A stretch of 64,000 bases of DNA from Paracoccaceae bacterium (GTDB lineage: Bacteria > Pseudomonadota > Alphaproteobacteria > Rhodobacterales > Rhodobacteraceae), in NCBI GenBank assembly GCA_029244725.1, contig JAQWQJ010000089.1, positions 62,001-126,000 of the forward strand, read 5' to 3'. This document shows, piece by piece, positions 17,185 to 30,683 of this stretch; within the stretch, counting starts at the first letter, position 1, and each line of letters starts with the position of its first letter. The position numbers and the translations under genes are program-made. The notes under the pieces were generated by a model. It was not told where the DNA came from, made no database searches, and saw only the letters and a list, made by a program, of their open reading frames with translations.

Positions 17185-17970
17185 ATGGCAATTCTGGAAC
17201 GTTGCGACACAAACGCAGTGTCGACCCTTACCCTGAACACACCTGAAAAGCTGAACGCTCTGTCAGACGAAATGCTAGCAGCGCTTCAAAGTGAATTGAC
17301 TGCAATTTCAATTTCGAAAGAAATTCGCGCGGTTATCATCAAAGGCGCTGGAAAAGCTTTGTGTGCGGGCCACGACCTCAAACAAATGACAGCAGGTCGC
17401 CAGGCCGAGGACGGTGGCAAAGCTTACTTTGCCGACCTTTTCCAACGCTGTGCCACAATGATGCAAACGATCCAATCTATGCCTCAGCCCGTTATTGCCC
17501 AAGCTCACGGTATAGCAACGGCAGCAGGATGTCAGTTAGTCGCTACCTGCGACATGGCCGTAGCAGCCGAAGGTACTCGGTTTGGCGTAAACGGCGTGAA
17601 CATCGGTTTGTTCTGCTCAACGCCCATGGTTGCCCTCTCGCGCAACGTTCCACGTAAGCAAGCGTTTGAAATGTTGACGACTGGCGCATTCATCCAAGCA
17701 GAAAAAGCGGAAGCGATTGGATTGATCAACAAAGTCGTTCCTCTCGATGAGCTTGATAGCGCAACAATGGAATTGGCAGAAACAGTCGCGCAAAAGCTTG
17801 GGGCTGTTGTTAAAATCGGGAAACAGGCTTTTTACGAGCAACTCACAATGAATGTCTCAGAAGCTTATGATTACGCCGGTGACATCATGGTGCAGAACAT
17901 GCTCTTTCGTGACACCCAAGAGGGTATCGCGGCGTTTTTGGAAAAACGCCCACCGCAGTGGCAGCAGTAG
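17185..17970 (+). CDS. Enoyl-CoA hydratase/isomerase (crotonase) family protein, ECHDC3-like
   Basis: The protein of about 261 residues has the crotonase fold, with LCAGHDLKQM for the first oxyanion-hole region and GIATAAGCQLVATCDMAVA for the second. The two catalytic glutamates of classic enoyl-CoA hydratase appear to be missing: the CEL position reads CQL, and the second region reads VNIGLFCSTP. Classical hydration is therefore doubtful; ECHDC3-like proteins are of unclear function. The start at 17185 is preferred to 17170 because GGAGA lies seven bases upstream. Confidence 0.85.
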   Translation: MAILERCDTNAVSTLTLNTPEKLNALSDEMLAALQSELTAISISKEIRAVIIKGAGKALCAGHDLKQMTAGRQAEDGGKAYFADLFQRCATMMQTIQSMPQPVIAQAHGIATAAGCQLVATCDMAVAAEGTRFGVNGVNIGLFCSTPMVALSRNVPRKQAFEMLTTGAFIQAEKAEAIGLINKVVPLDELDSATMELAETVAQKLGAVVKIGKQAFYEQLTMNVSEAYDYAGDIMVQNMLFRDTQEGIAAFLEKRPPQWQQ

Positions 17971-18009
17971 CACTTTCCTTATCGCCTAACTTGGCCTAGA
18001 CGGGCCGGC

Positions 18010-19350
18010 ATGGATAAAAAACTACAAATCGTCGGCGGCGGCATGGCAGGCTCTGAAGCAGCTTGGCAAGCAGCTAATATGGGGGTGCAGGTCGTCATTC
18101 ACGAAATGCGCCCAACCACTGAAACTTTTGCGCATCAGACAGGCAAACTGGCCGAAATGGTGTGTTCAAATTCCTTCAGATCCGACGATGATGAACAAAA
18201 CGCCGTTGGCCTACTGCATTGGGAAATGCGCGAAGCCAATGGTTTGATCATGCAAACCGCCGATCAGCATCGTCTACCAGCGGGCGGCGCTTTGGCTGTT
18301 GATCGCGAGGCGTTTTCTCAATCCGTGACTGAAACTCTGTTGGCGCACCCAAATATTTCGATCGAGGTCGGACAGGTGAATGAGTTGCCCAACGACGGGA
18401 TCTGGATTTTCGCAACCGGCCCGCTAACATCCGAAGGATTGGGCAAATCCATAGCATCTGAAACCGGAGCAGACAGCCTCGCCTTTTTTGATGCGATTGC
18501 ACCGATCATCTATGCCGACAGCATCGACATGTCCAAGGCATGGATGCAATCGCGCTACGACAAGGGCGAAACCGAAGAAGAACGCACTGCCTACCTCAAT
18601 TGTCCGATGGACGAAGCCCAATACGAGGCTTTCATCGACGCATTGCTAGCTGCCGATAAGACCGAATTTCATGAAGGGGAAACCGCGGGTTATTTTGATG
18701 GTTGCCTGCCGATTGAGGTGATGGCAGAGCGCGGTCGTGAAACTCCTCGATTTGGACCGATGAAGCCAGTGGGTTTGACCAATCCTCATCAGCCAGAACA
18801 ACGAGCACACGCGGTGGTTCAACTGCGCCGAGATAACGCTTTAGGTACTTTGTTCAACATTGTCGGTTTTCAAACCAAAATGAAGTATGGCGCACAGACT
18901 GAAGTGTTTAAAATGATCCCTGGCCTTGAGAATGCGAGTTTTGCGCGGCTCGGTGGCATTCATCGTAACACCTTTATCAACTCCCCTACTCTTCTAGACG
19001 AACAAATGCGGCTTAAGTCCAAACCAAACATTCGTTTCGCAGGTCAAATCACTGGCGTCGAAGGCTACGTTGAAAGCGCTGCAATGGGTCTACTGGCAGG
19101 CCGTTTGGCCGCCGCCGAAATCTTAGGCAAAACAATCGACAGCCCGCCACAGGACACTGCCATGGGCGCTTTGATCCATCACATTACCGGCGGTGCCGAA
19201 ACAAAAACGTTTCAACCAATGAACGTAAATTTCGGATTGTTCCGTCCCGTTGAGGGACTAAAGGGTGGTCGGCGCGGCAGAAAAGATCGCTACAAGGCCT
19301 ATACAGATCGGGCGAAGGAAGCGTGGACAGGTTGGTTGGCTGAAATCTAG
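18010..19350 (+). CDS. trmFO: Methylenetetrahydrofolate-tRNA-(uracil-5-)-methyltransferase TrmFO
   Basis: TrmFO makes 5-methyluridine at position 54 of tRNA using methylenetetrahydrofolate and FAD. The 446-residue protein has the FAD-binding start [16 protein letters not shown], the family block [17 protein letters not shown], and [12 protein letters not shown] near the C-terminus. The length is typical. A short hairpin with a run of eight T residues follows the stop. Confidence 0.96.
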   Translation: MDKKLQIVGGGMAGSEAAWQAANMGVQVVIHEMRPTTETFAHQTGKLAEMVCSNSFRSDDDEQNAVGLLHWEMREANGLIMQTADQHRLPAGGALAVDREAFSQSVTETLLAHPNISIEVGQVNELPNDGIWIFATGPLTSEGLGKSIASETGADSLAFFDAIAPIIYADSIDMSKAWMQSRYDKGETEEERTAYLNCPMDEAQYEAFIDALLAADKTEFHEGETAGYFDGCLPIEVMAERGRETPRFGPMKPVGLTNPHQPEQRAHAVVQLRRDNALGTLFNIVGFQTKMKYGAQTEVFKMIPGLENASFARLGGIHRNTFINSPTLLDEQMRLKSKPNIRFAGQITGVEGYVESAAMGLLAGRLAAAEILGKTIDSPPQDTAMGALIHHITGGAETKTFQPMNVNFGLFRPVEGLKGGRRGRKDRYKAYTDRAKEAWTGWLAEI

Positions 19351-19353
19351 CTG

Positions 19354-19372
19354 GACGCATCGTCTTTTTTTT
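19354..19372 (+). terminator. Possible weak terminator after trmFO
   Basis: GACG-CAT-CGTC followed by eight T residues. The stem is only 4 bp, so termination may be partial; the next gene begins 15 bp later. Confidence 0.4.
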
Positions 19373-19386
19373 GGTTGTCTGAAGTT

Positions 19387-20004
19387 ATGACAGATAAAGC
19401 AATTATGACCCCCAAGCTTTGGACAGACAGAGCACCGGAAGAAACCATTCAAGTTTATAAAGAATGGGCTGACGAATACGATTCAGACTTAGCAAAACGG
19501 GGTTACTATTCTCCGTTGCGGATTGCGGACGCATTAAAACCCTATCAAAACATGATTTCCGGACCCATTCTGGATTTTGGATGCGGAACAGGTATTTCTG
19601 GCGAGGCACTGCAGCAAATTGGCTTTGATGACATTCATGGCACAGACATAACCGATGAAATGCTAAAGAAAGCCGAAGACAAAGGTATTTATTCTAAACT
19701 TTGGTTGTCCCAGCCGGGTGATGCCCCGGCCAAACCCGGGACCTATGATCTAATAGTGGCGGCTGGGGTAATTAGTCTTGGCGCGGCACCTGCAGAAATT
19801 CTGTCTGACGTTCTGGACGCACTCGAAATCGGTGGACATCTCGCACTTTCGTTTAACGACCCTACGCTGGAATGTTTGAATTATGACAAAGTGTTAGATC
19901 ACGAAATCAAAGCTGGACGCGCTAAAGTTTTGTTCCGAGAGCACGGCCCTCATCTTGGCGACTTGAACATGGGCTCAGATGTGATTGTCATCCAAAAGAC
20001 ATGA
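19387..20004 (+). CDS. Class I SAM-dependent methyltransferase
   Basis: The protein of about 205 residues has the SAM-binding motif I ILDFGCGTGISGEALQQIG and the post-I acidic position in HGTDITDEML. It belongs to the methyltransf_11/25 type; the substrate is unknown. The ATG at 19387 is preferred over the TTG at 19375. It overlaps gluQ by 4 bp (ATGA), so both are co-translated, which hints at but does not prove a link to tRNA. Confidence 0.82.
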   Translation: MTDKAIMTPKLWTDRAPEETIQVYKEWADEYDSDLAKRGYYSPLRIADALKPYQNMISGPILDFGCGTGISGEALQQIGFDDIHGTDITDEMLKKAEDKGIYSKLWLSQPGDAPAKPGTYDLIVAAGVISLGAAPAEILSDVLDALEIGGHLALSFNDPTLECLNYDKVLDHEIKAGRAKVLFREHGPHLGDLNMGSDVIVIQKT

Positions 20005-20843
20005 AAACTCGGTTTGCGCCGTCTCCGACTGGACCATTACACCTAGGCCATGCCTATTCCGCGCTCTATGCGTCTGATTTGGCAGAAAAAAATCAAGGTG
20101 AGTTCCTACTACGCATTGAAGACATCGATCAAGCGCGCGCTCAACCAAAGTGGGAGCAACAAATTTATGAGGACTTGTCCTGGCTAGGGATACGCTGGGT
20201 AAAACCTGTTTTACGTCAAAGTAGCAGATTGGATCAGTATAGATCCGCGCTGCAACATCTTGATAAAATGGGCCTTATCTACAACTGCACGTGTAGTCGA
20301 CGCGACATTCAAGAAGCAGCGAATGCCCCTCAGGAAGGCTCATCCCTCAACCTTGGACCTGATGGTATAGTTTACTCGGGCAAGTGCAGACAGGAAAATG
20401 CAGGAATTTCAGTAGATTACACCAAGCCAATAAGGTTGAATGCACAGGCCGCATTTAACACCCTGAAATCACCACTAAATTGGGTAGATAATGGTGCAAA
20501 ATCAATGGCTAAGGATAAGTTTTTAACCCAAATAGGAGACATCGTTTTATCTAGAAAAAACATGGGCACCAGCTATCACTTGTCCGTGGTCGTGGACGAT
20601 GCGTATCAAGGTATTACCGACGTCGTCCGTGGAAAAGACTTAGCCGAGGCAACGGCCATACATGTTCTTCTTCAACGCCTTCTTGAGGTCCCTACACCTA
20701 GCTATCATCATCACGGATTGATCAGAGACGAGAATGGAACGCGATTGGCCAAGCGGGATGATGCCAAAGCAATAGCGCTTTTCCGACAAAACGGCACCAC
20801 GCCCGACGAAATTAGGCGTTTTGTTGGCCTTCCACAGGCTTAG
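20001..20843 (+). CDS. gluQ: Glutamyl-Q tRNA(Asp) synthetase
   Basis: The 280-residue protein is a truncated glutamyl-tRNA synthetase lacking the anticodon-binding domain. It has the HIGH-type motif PSPTGPLHLGHAYSA and the family's CTCSR zinc-binding start. GluQ-RS attaches glutamate to queuosine in tRNA-Asp. Its 3' end overlaps the convergent hisI gene by 32 bp. Confidence 0.94.
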   Translation: MKTRFAPSPTGPLHLGHAYSALYASDLAEKNQGEFLLRIEDIDQARAQPKWEQQIYEDLSWLGIRWVKPVLRQSSRLDQYRSALQHLDKMGLIYNCTCSRRDIQEAANAPQEGSSLNLGPDGIVYSGKCRQENAGISVDYTKPIRLNAQAAFNTLKSPLNWVDNGAKSMAKDKFLTQIGDIVLSRKNMGTSYHLSVVVDDAYQGITDVVRGKDLAEATAIHVLLQRLLEVPTPSYHHHGLIRDENGTRLAKRDDAKAIALFRQNGTTPDEIRRFVGLPQA

Positions 20844-21186
20844 TTAGTTCAACAACTTCGCCATCTTGAACAGCTCGATAAAAACAACTGCGCCGGTTTG
20901 TGTGACAAGCCGGTCCCGTTTGATCAACAAGAACCAATAAACAATCTGAATCACAGTCGAACCGGAATTCTACTAAGTTTTGCGTATGCCCAGACGACTC
21001 GCCTTTGATCCAAAACTTCTGACGTGAACGCGACCAGTAGGTGACCTTTCCGCTTTTCAACGTTTTTTCAACGGCCTCTTTGTTCATCCAAGCCATCATC
21101 AGTACCGTTCCATCGCCTGCGTCCTGCGCAATTGCTGGAATAAGACCTTTTTCGTCAAATCGGAGGGTTGAAGGATCGAATGTCAT
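20812..21186 (-). CDS. hisI: Phosphoribosyl-AMP cyclohydrolase
   Basis: This enzyme opens the ring of phosphoribosyl-AMP in histidine synthesis. The 124-residue protein is the stand-alone HisI form, with MMAWMNKEAVEKTL, the metal-binding FDCDSDCLLVLVDQ, and TGPACHTNRRSCFYR. No HisE domain is fused. It is the only histidine gene in the window. The 3' end overlaps gluQ. Confidence 0.95.
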   Translation of the reverse strand: MTFDPSTLRFDEKGLIPAIAQDAGDGTVLMMAWMNKEAVEKTLKSGKVTYWSRSRQKFWIKGESSGHTQNLVEFRFDCDSDCLLVLVDQTGPACHTNRRSCFYRAVQDGEVVELTKPVEGQQNA

Positions 21187-21251
21187 AGTACAAACCTTTT
21201 CCTAGATTGGGCGCTACCTATCTATGTCGAAGCCCATGTAAAGGAAAGTCG

Positions 21252-21695
21252 ATGTCTGACAGTGATCTATTAAAACTGTATTCAAGCAGAATTCTGGCGT
21301 TGGCTGCTGAAATGCCGAAAACGGACCGACTTGATGCTCCTATGGCGACTGTTAAGAAGCGCGCTCCGTTGTGTGGTTCAACCGTAACTGTAGATCTGTC
21401 TATTAAAGATGGAATTATCACTGCATACGGGCAGGATGTTAAAGCCTGTGCCCTTGGTCAGGCTGCCGCATCTGTGGTTGGAAGCGCAATTGTTGGCTGC
21501 AGCACAGATCAGGTTATTTCAGCCCGTGACGGTTTGAAGGCAATGTTGAAGGCGAATGCAGCTCCTCCTCAGGCTCCGTTTGATGGCTTGGAAGTTTTAA
21601 TTCCCGCGCGGGAATTTAAAAATAGGCACGATTCAATCATGCTTTCGCTGAACGCCAGTGTTGAAGCGATCAAAGAAATTCAAACCCAGACATAA
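21252..21695 (+). CDS. Iron-sulfur cluster assembly scaffold-like protein (NifU_N/IscU family)
   Basis: The 147-residue protein has the NifU_N fold with two of the three usual cluster cysteines, C41 (APLCGST) and C66 (VKACALGQ). The third position, normally RHDC, reads NRHDS, so the last ligand is Ser. It may be a variant scaffold or a carrier. The start at ATG 21252 is chosen because AAGGAAAG lies just upstream. It is divergent from hisI and no other suf/isc gene is in the window. Confidence 0.82.
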   Translation: MSDSDLLKLYSSRILALAAEMPKTDRLDAPMATVKKRAPLCGSTVTVDLSIKDGIITAYGQDVKACALGQAAASVVGSAIVGCSTDQVISARDGLKAMLKANAAPPQAPFDGLEVLIPAREFKNRHDSIMLSLNASVEAIKEIQTQT

Positions 21696-21730
21696 AAAAA
21701 CGCCGCTGACTTCGAAATGAAGCAGCGGCG
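21694..21730 (-). terminator. Strong leftward terminator
   Basis: CGCCGCTG/CAGCGGCG with an inner CTTC/GAAG stem is followed on the minus strand by seven T residues. It is oriented for leftward transcripts, that is for the small gene at 21876-21995. On the plus strand the hairpin lies just after the scaffold-protein stop but has no T run. Confidence 0.8.
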
Positions 21731-21875
21731 CGAAAGTATGCAATCCAGTCGAGGAAGACGATTTGACGTTAGGCTGTGAGGCATCCTAACGCCTGGGGAC
21801 ATGTGGCTCTCAAAACTAAGGGACAGGCGTTCATCAGAGCATCGTCAATATTGGGGATCGCAGGCAGTAAAACCT

Positions 21876-21995
21876 TTAGAATGCGCTGGGCAGCGTCAAT
21901 CCAACAAACAACATGGCTATCAACGCAGCGACACCAACCATATCTTCAACCAACGTCATTGATGAGCGGCGGAGAGCGGATCTAATTTGTGTCAT
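21876..21995 (-). CDS. 39-aa membrane protein behind a LexA-type box
   Basis: The peptide starts MTQIRSALRRSSMTLVEDM with a basic N-terminus and ends in one hydrophobic segment (about residues 20-38) rich in V, A, L. The ATG at 21995 is fixed by GAGGTGA spaced six bases upstream. Its leader holds GAAC-N7-GAAC (22056-22070), the alphaproteobacterial LexA box, and it has its own terminator at 21694-21730. No family was recognised. LexA-controlled short membrane peptides that block cell division are known in Caulobacter (SidA); a similar role is a hypothesis only. A longer frame to 22082 is unlikely because it would start in the operator region. Confidence 0.75.
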   Translation of the reverse strand: MTQIRSALRRSSMTLVEDMVGVAALIAMLFVGLTLPSAF

Positions 21996-22009
21996 TTTGT
22001 TCACCTCAT

Positions 22010-22080
22010 GTTCTCTTGTTGCTATTTTGTTCTCATATATGAGGATCGTTAGCAAGAACTTTATGAGAACATTTGAGAAC
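22010..22080 (-). promoter_or_regulatory. LexA-type SOS box and GTTCTC repeat cluster
   Basis: GAAC-TTTATGA-GAAC at 22056-22070 exactly fits the alphaproteobacterial LexA consensus GTTC-N7-GTTC read on the other strand. Three more GTTCTC/GAGAAC copies lie at 22010, 22029 and 22075, and a perfect CTCATATATGAG palindrome at 22032-22043. The site is 61-75 bp upstream of the small gene's ATG, where a promoter is expected. The exact box could occur by chance about once or twice in this window, so position is the main support. Confidence 0.6.
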
Positions 22081-22087
22081 AAAATTG

Positions 22088-26301
<4,214 letters not shown>

Positions 26302-26375
26302 TCACGTTTGTCTAACTAAGTGATAAAAGCCGACAGGCCGTTGGTCCAGTGATGACTGGTAGGATTGATAGAATA

Positions 26376-27092
26376 CTACGCGTTAACTGCCATCGGCTCG
26401 GACGTTTTTGGGCTCGGTTGCGGGTCACGCAGGACGTATCCACGCCCCCAAACGGTATCGATGTAATTGTCGCCACCAGTGGCATTATCGAGCTTTTTAC
26501 GTAGCTTACAAATAAACACGTCGATGATTTTCAACTCGGGCTCATCCATGCCGCCATAGAGATGGTTTAGAAACATCTCTTTAGTCAAAGTAGTGCCTTT
26601 GCGCAGACTTAAAAGCTCTAGCATCTGATATTCTTTGCCTGTCAGGTGAACCGTTGTTCCACCAACTTCAACCGTTTTGGCGTCGAGATTAACTTCAATC
26701 ATTCCGGTTTGGATGATCGATTGTGCATGCCCCTTCGACCGCCGAACAATGGCATGAATGCGCGCGACCAATTCTGCACGATGAAATGGTTTTGTCAGAT
26801 AATCGTCAGCACCAAACCCAAAGCTTTTTAATTTGCTTTCAGTGTTATCGTCACCAGAAAGGATTAAAATCGGTGTTTCAACGCGCGAACGACGAAGTTG
26901 CCGAAGAACTTCGTAACCGAGCATATCCGGTAAGTTTAAGTCGAGAAGAATTAAATCGTAGTCGTACAGCTTTGCAAGATCGAGGCCTTCTTCGCCAAGA
27001 TCTGTTGCATAAACATTTAGATTTTCGTGAGTGAGCATCATTTCAATGCTTTTGGACGTTGTCGGATCGTCCTCAACCAATAGTACGCGCAT
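26376..27092 (-). CDS. ctrA: Cell-cycle response regulator CtrA
   Basis: CtrA is the OmpR-type master regulator that in Rhodobacterales controls motility and gene-transfer functions. The 238-residue protein starts [20 protein letters not shown], has phospho-acceptor D51 ([10 protein letters not shown]), and a C-terminal winged helix with [20 protein letters not shown] and [11 protein letters not shown]. The ATG at 27092 is chosen because GGAGGACG lies just upstream; a longer frame to 27107 would lack it. A CtrA-like box lies upstream (27147-27161), and sciP follows in the leftward-upstream position. Confidence 0.96.
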   Translation of the reverse strand: MRVLLVEDDPTTSKSIEMMLTHENLNVYATDLGEEGLDLAKLYDYDLILLDLNLPDMLGYEVLRQLRRSRVETPILILSGDDNTESKLKSFGFGADDYLTKPFHRAELVARIHAIVRRSKGHAQSIIQTGMIEVNLDAKTVEVGGTTVHLTGKEYQMLELLSLRKGTTLTKEMFLNHLYGGMDEPELKIIDVFICKLRKKLDNATGGDNYIDTVWGRGYVLRDPQPSPKTSEPMAVNA

Positions 27093-27146
27093 AAAAACGT
27101 CCTCCAAAAATTAACCAAGTGATTTTCGATGTTTGGCCGGAAATGG

Positions 27147-27161
27147 TTAAGACCCGGTTAC
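27147..27161 (-). promoter_or_regulatory. CtrA-like box upstream of ctrA
   Basis: TTAAGACCCGGTTAC fits TTAA-N7-TTAC, one base off consensus, about 55 bp upstream of the ctrA start. Autoregulation by CtrA is known in Caulobacter; this site makes it plausible here. Confidence 0.55.
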
Positions 27162-27220
27162 TTGGGTTCATTTTGCATACTCAACCTATGGCTGTCTAGC
27201 GGATTGTGGCCTCGTAACTT

Positions 27221-27463
27221 TTAAACCGTCTTACCCCGCAAAATAAGACCCATTTCCCACTCGCCAAGCTCTTCTTCCGTAAGAGAATAAAGGCTCAACG
27301 CATCAGCTCTGGCAATGAGACCGTGCAAGATTGCACGCACAACAATCTCTTTGCGCGATGCCACCCAGCGTTGAGTCGCAGAATGTGGAAGATCTGAAAC
27401 ACTCAAAACACGCCCATCTGGTAGTTTCGCGGTTCTCGGTCTATCTACTTTTTTAAGATACAT
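27221..27463 (-). CDS. sciP: SciP-like CtrA inhibitory protein (DUF1153)
   Basis: The 80-residue protein begins MYLKKVDRPRTAKLPDG and contains RWVASRKEIVVRAILHGLI, the helix-turn-helix of the DUF1153/SciP family. SciP in Caulobacter binds DNA and CtrA and blocks CtrA-dependent transcription. It lies upstream of and in the same direction as ctrA, 128 bp away, an arrangement that fits a control pair. The start at 27463 follows family alignment; the frame extends to 27496. Confidence 0.85.
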   Translation of the reverse strand: MYLKKVDRPRTAKLPDGRVLSVSDLPHSATQRWVASRKEIVVRAILHGLIARADALSLYSLTEEELGEWEMGLILRGKTV

Positions 27464-27586
27464 GCCAAAGCCTTTGAATGTGATTGAGCTCAACAAAACC
27501 TCAATCCATTAAACAGCCATGAAGGTAGGGGTTGAGAGTGTTTAAGATTTTCCTATATTCCAGCAGATCATTGGCAGGAGCGTAAA

Positions 27587-28723
27587 ATGCCCAAACTCAA
27601 TTCACTTGGTTTTGACAAACCGCCCAGCGAAACACGTGTTGTTGTCGCCATGTCCGGCGGTGTTGATAGCTCGGTTGTGGCAGCGTTGCTTGCAGATGAG
27701 GGTTATGACGTCGTGGGCGTCACGCTTCAGCTTTATGATCACGGGGCTGCCCTTGCAAAAAAGGGCGCATGTTGCGCTGGTATCGATATTCATGATGCCC
27801 GTCTCGTGGCCGAGGAAAAAGGTTTCCCGCATTACGTTCTGGATTATGAAAACATTTTTCAGGATGCCGTGATTGACGAATTTGCAGACAGTTATCTTGC
27901 TGGTGCGACTCCAGTACCGTGCATTCGATGCAACGAAAGGGTAAAGTTTAAAGATCTTCTAGAGACCGCAAAGGATTTAGAGGCCGATTGCATGGCGACC
28001 GGACACTACATTCAGCGCAAACTGGGGGATTCGGGCGCCGAGCTTCACAGTGCTGCGGACGCGAACAGAGATCAAAGTTATTTTCTGTTCTCAACAAAAC
28101 CAGATCAATTGGATTATTTGCGGTTCCCTCTGGGACATTTGCAGTCAAAAGACGAGACACGCGCCTTAGCAGCACAATACGGTCTGTCGGTTGCTGACAA
28201 ACCAGACAGTCAGGATATTTGCTTTGTACCGAATGGCAATTACGCGTCGGTTATCGAAAAGTTGCGCCCGGGCGCCTCTGAACCTGGGGAAATCGTTGAC
28301 GTGGACGGCGGTGTTCTTGGACAGCACAACGGAGTTCTTCACTATACAATAGGCCAAAGGCGTGGTCTTGGGATTGGCGGTCTTAGCGATCCTCTTTATG
28401 TGGTGCGCCTTGATGTCGAGTCCAAACAGGTGATCGTTGGCCCCAAAGAACTGCTTTCAACGCGGATAATACCTGTTCGTGAAATCAACTGGTTGGGCGA
28501 TCAACCCTTCGAAAGCCGCGATGCATGGAACGTTTCTGTTAAAGTTCGCTCTACTCGTCCCCCACGTGAGGCAATCATTCGACCACTATCCGCAACATCG
28601 GCAGAGGTTGAACTTCTTTCACCGGAAGAAGGTGTATCACCGGGTCAAGCTTGTGTGTTCTATGACACCGATAGTTCGCGAATTTTTGGCGGCGGATGGA
28701 TTTGGAAAGGCGATCAAACTTAA
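27587..28723 (+). CDS. mnmA: tRNA-specific 2-thiouridylase MnmA
   Basis: MnmA makes 2-thiouridine at the wobble position of tRNA-Glu, -Gln and -Lys. The 378-residue protein has the PP-loop [14 protein letters not shown], the cysteines in [14 protein letters not shown], and [12 protein letters not shown]. The length is normal. It ends convergently with lpxB with a 4-bp overlap. AGGAG lies upstream of the ATG. Confidence 0.96.
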   Translation: MPKLNSLGFDKPPSETRVVVAMSGGVDSSVVAALLADEGYDVVGVTLQLYDHGAALAKKGACCAGIDIHDARLVAEEKGFPHYVLDYENIFQDAVIDEFADSYLAGATPVPCIRCNERVKFKDLLETAKDLEADCMATGHYIQRKLGDSGAELHSAADANRDQSYFLFSTKPDQLDYLRFPLGHLQSKDETRALAAQYGLSVADKPDSQDICFVPNGNYASVIEKLRPGASEPGEIVDVDGGVLGQHNGVLHYTIGQRRGLGIGGLSDPLYVVRLDVESKQVIVGPKELLSTRIIPVREINWLGDQPFESRDAWNVSVKVRSTRPPREAIIRPLSATSAEVELLSPEEGVSPGQACVFYDTDSSRIFGGGWIWKGDQT

Positions 28724-29883
28724 GGTTTGATTCCATCCAAAATCGCTTTGGCAGCACGCAGACCGGGATCTTCGCCGCCTGCGCCTAGCTTTTCCATCGT
28801 CACGCGCATCGCTTCAAGCTGATCCATCGGATTGTTCAACACATCAAGGATTGCGGGTGCAATGAACTGAGGCTGGCAATCTTTGCCCAAAAACTCTGGG
28901 ATTACGCGAGTATTGGATACAAGGCTAACAAGCGTCGCCGTGTCTACCCGCAACATTCGAGAAATCAAAAACCGTGAGATTGCATTCATATCGTAGGCGA
29001 TCACCATTGGGGTGCCTGCCGCGGCCAGTTCAAGCGAGACTGTACCTGACGCTGCCAGAGCTAAGTCTGACGCCTTGAACGCGGCAAGCTTGCGTGACGC
29101 GGCCTCGTCGGCGTCAAAGTCCCTAGGATCGAGGATTAATACATCTGAAGGCAAATCCCATTCAGACACCATCGCTTCGACTAAACCGGCGACTGGCTTT
29201 GCGGCTGGAAGGACCAATCGAATATCGTCTTGAGCTTTTAGGACCTCTTGCAAGACCTCGCCGAAAATTGGTCCAAGACGACTAACTTCGCTTTTGCGTG
29301 ACCCAGGCAACACCAACAACATCGGCGCGTCTCCAATGCCGTGCCGCAGTCGAAATTCGGACGCATCGGATTCGCTGGCTTGCATTTCAGACACGACTGG
29401 GTGCCCTACAAAATCGCACTGCATGCCTTCGTCGCGCATGAACGGCGGTTCAAACGGCAGCAATGCAAGAACGTGATCTATATACGCAGCCATTTTTTGA
29501 GCGCGCTTTGGACGCCAAGCCCAAACTGAAGGCGCCACATAATGAACGGTTCGAATTGTCGAACGCTGTTTGACCGCTTTGGCGACGCGTAAACAAAATT
29601 CCGGACTGTCGATCGTAATCAACACGTCTGGCTGTGCTTCAACGACCGCCTTGGCAGTTTCGCGTATACGCTTTTTAAAATGGGCGTATTTCGGTAGAAT
29701 TTCAACCAAACCCATCACTGAGAGTTCACGCATATCGAACTGAGAGTGCAGACCTTGGCTTTGCATAAGCTCACCGCCGACACCCTCAAACGTGACATCA
29801 GGCACTAATTGGCGCAATCCGGCCATCAACGCATACCCGAGCTTATCACCGGATACCTCGCCTGCGATGATAAATACCTTCAA
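28720..29883 (-). CDS. lpxB: Lipid-A-disaccharide synthase
   Basis: LpxB joins UDP-2,3-diacylglucosamine and lipid X. The 387-residue protein has the N-terminal [22 protein letters not shown], and [16 protein letters not shown], typical of the family. It is the last gene of the long envelope block and overlaps lpxI by 4 bp. Confidence 0.96.
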   Translation of the reverse strand: MKVFIIAGEVSGDKLGYALMAGLRQLVPDVTFEGVGGELMQSQGLHSQFDMRELSVMGLVEILPKYAHFKKRIRETAKAVVEAQPDVLITIDSPEFCLRVAKAVKQRSTIRTVHYVAPSVWAWRPKRAQKMAAYIDHVLALLPFEPPFMRDEGMQCDFVGHPVVSEMQASESDASEFRLRHGIGDAPMLLVLPGSRKSEVSRLGPIFGEVLQEVLKAQDDIRLVLPAAKPVAGLVEAMVSEWDLPSDVLILDPRDFDADEAASRKLAAFKASDLALAASGTVSLELAAAGTPMVIAYDMNAISRFLISRMLRVDTATLVSLVSNTRVIPEFLGKDCQPQFIAPAILDVLNNPMDQLEAMRVTMEKLGAGGEDPGLRAAKAILDGIKP

Positions 29884-30680
29884 GCGTGCCTCCGCGCCAA
29901 AAGAAGAATTTCGGCTTCTTCAGCGGCTGCTATCAGCGCCTCACGATCCAGTAAAAGAACAGAGCCGGGCGAGATTACGATCACAGAAAGACCAGCGTGT
30001 TTGGCATTCTTGATTGTTTCAGGTCCAATAGTTGGCATGTCGACACGCAAATCCTGTCCTACCTTGGGGCGCTTAACCAATACGCCGGATCCCCTTCGAA
30101 GATGCTTTGCAGTCGTCGCAACAAACCCGAGCAAAGCGTCCGTGCCCTGAATCGTTTCAATACCAAGGCAAACGCCGCCTTCAACAACAACGGCCTGACC
30201 AACGTCTACCGGCGACATAGAGCCCAAAATTGAGTCCGCACGCTTAATGTCAGCTTGAGCTGCCTCAGTTAGATCGCCACTTGTTAACTGGCCCTCATCG
30301 GCCGTTAAATCAGGCAACAAACTATGAGCGCCGGCAACTTTGAAACCCTGCTCTTCGAAAATTTGAATTATCTCACGCAGCAACCCATCGTCCCCACCAG
30401 CCATTGAGGCCAGCAGACGCGGTGCGATAGTCGCCATTCCTTCGTCAAAAAGAGCAGGATCAAGCGATGGTCGCGACATCGCCCCCGCCATAACCAACCG
30501 TTCGATTCCATTGGCATGCAAGGATTCGAAGAGTGTACCCAAATGTTCAAATTTAAATACGTCGTCTGGATCAATGTCCGTCGGTATCCCTTCGAATGCA
30601 ATTTTCATAGCATCCGGAAATGCATTGACCAAAGAAACTGGTAACTGGCCCGAACCAGCTAGGATCGCTAAACGTGTCAT
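29880..30680 (-). CDS. lpxI: UDP-2,3-diacylglucosamine diphosphatase LpxI
   Basis: LpxI hydrolyses UDP-2,3-diacylglucosamine to lipid X; alphaproteobacteria use it in place of LpxH. The 266-residue protein has LAILAGSGQLPVSLV at the N-terminus and DMPTIGPETIKNAKHAGLSV near the C-terminus. It sits between lpxA (3-bp gap) and lpxB (4-bp overlap). Confidence 0.93.
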   Translation of the reverse strand: MTRLAILAGSGQLPVSLVNAFPDAMKIAFEGIPTDIDPDDVFKFEHLGTLFESLHANGIERLVMAGAMSRPSLDPALFDEGMATIAPRLLASMAGGDDGLLREIIQIFEEQGFKVAGAHSLLPDLTADEGQLTSGDLTEAAQADIKRADSILGSMSPVDVGQAVVVEGGVCLGIETIQGTDALLGFVATTAKHLRRGSGVLVKRPKVGQDLRVDMPTIGPETIKNAKHAGLSVIVISPGSVLLLDREALIAAAEEAEILLLARRHA

Positions 30681-30683
30681 CGC

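Noticed and set aside
22065-22080. Second LexA box GAAC-N6-GAAC
   Set aside because: The spacing is six rather than seven bases, so it does not match the alphaproteobacterial consensus; only 22056-22070 does.
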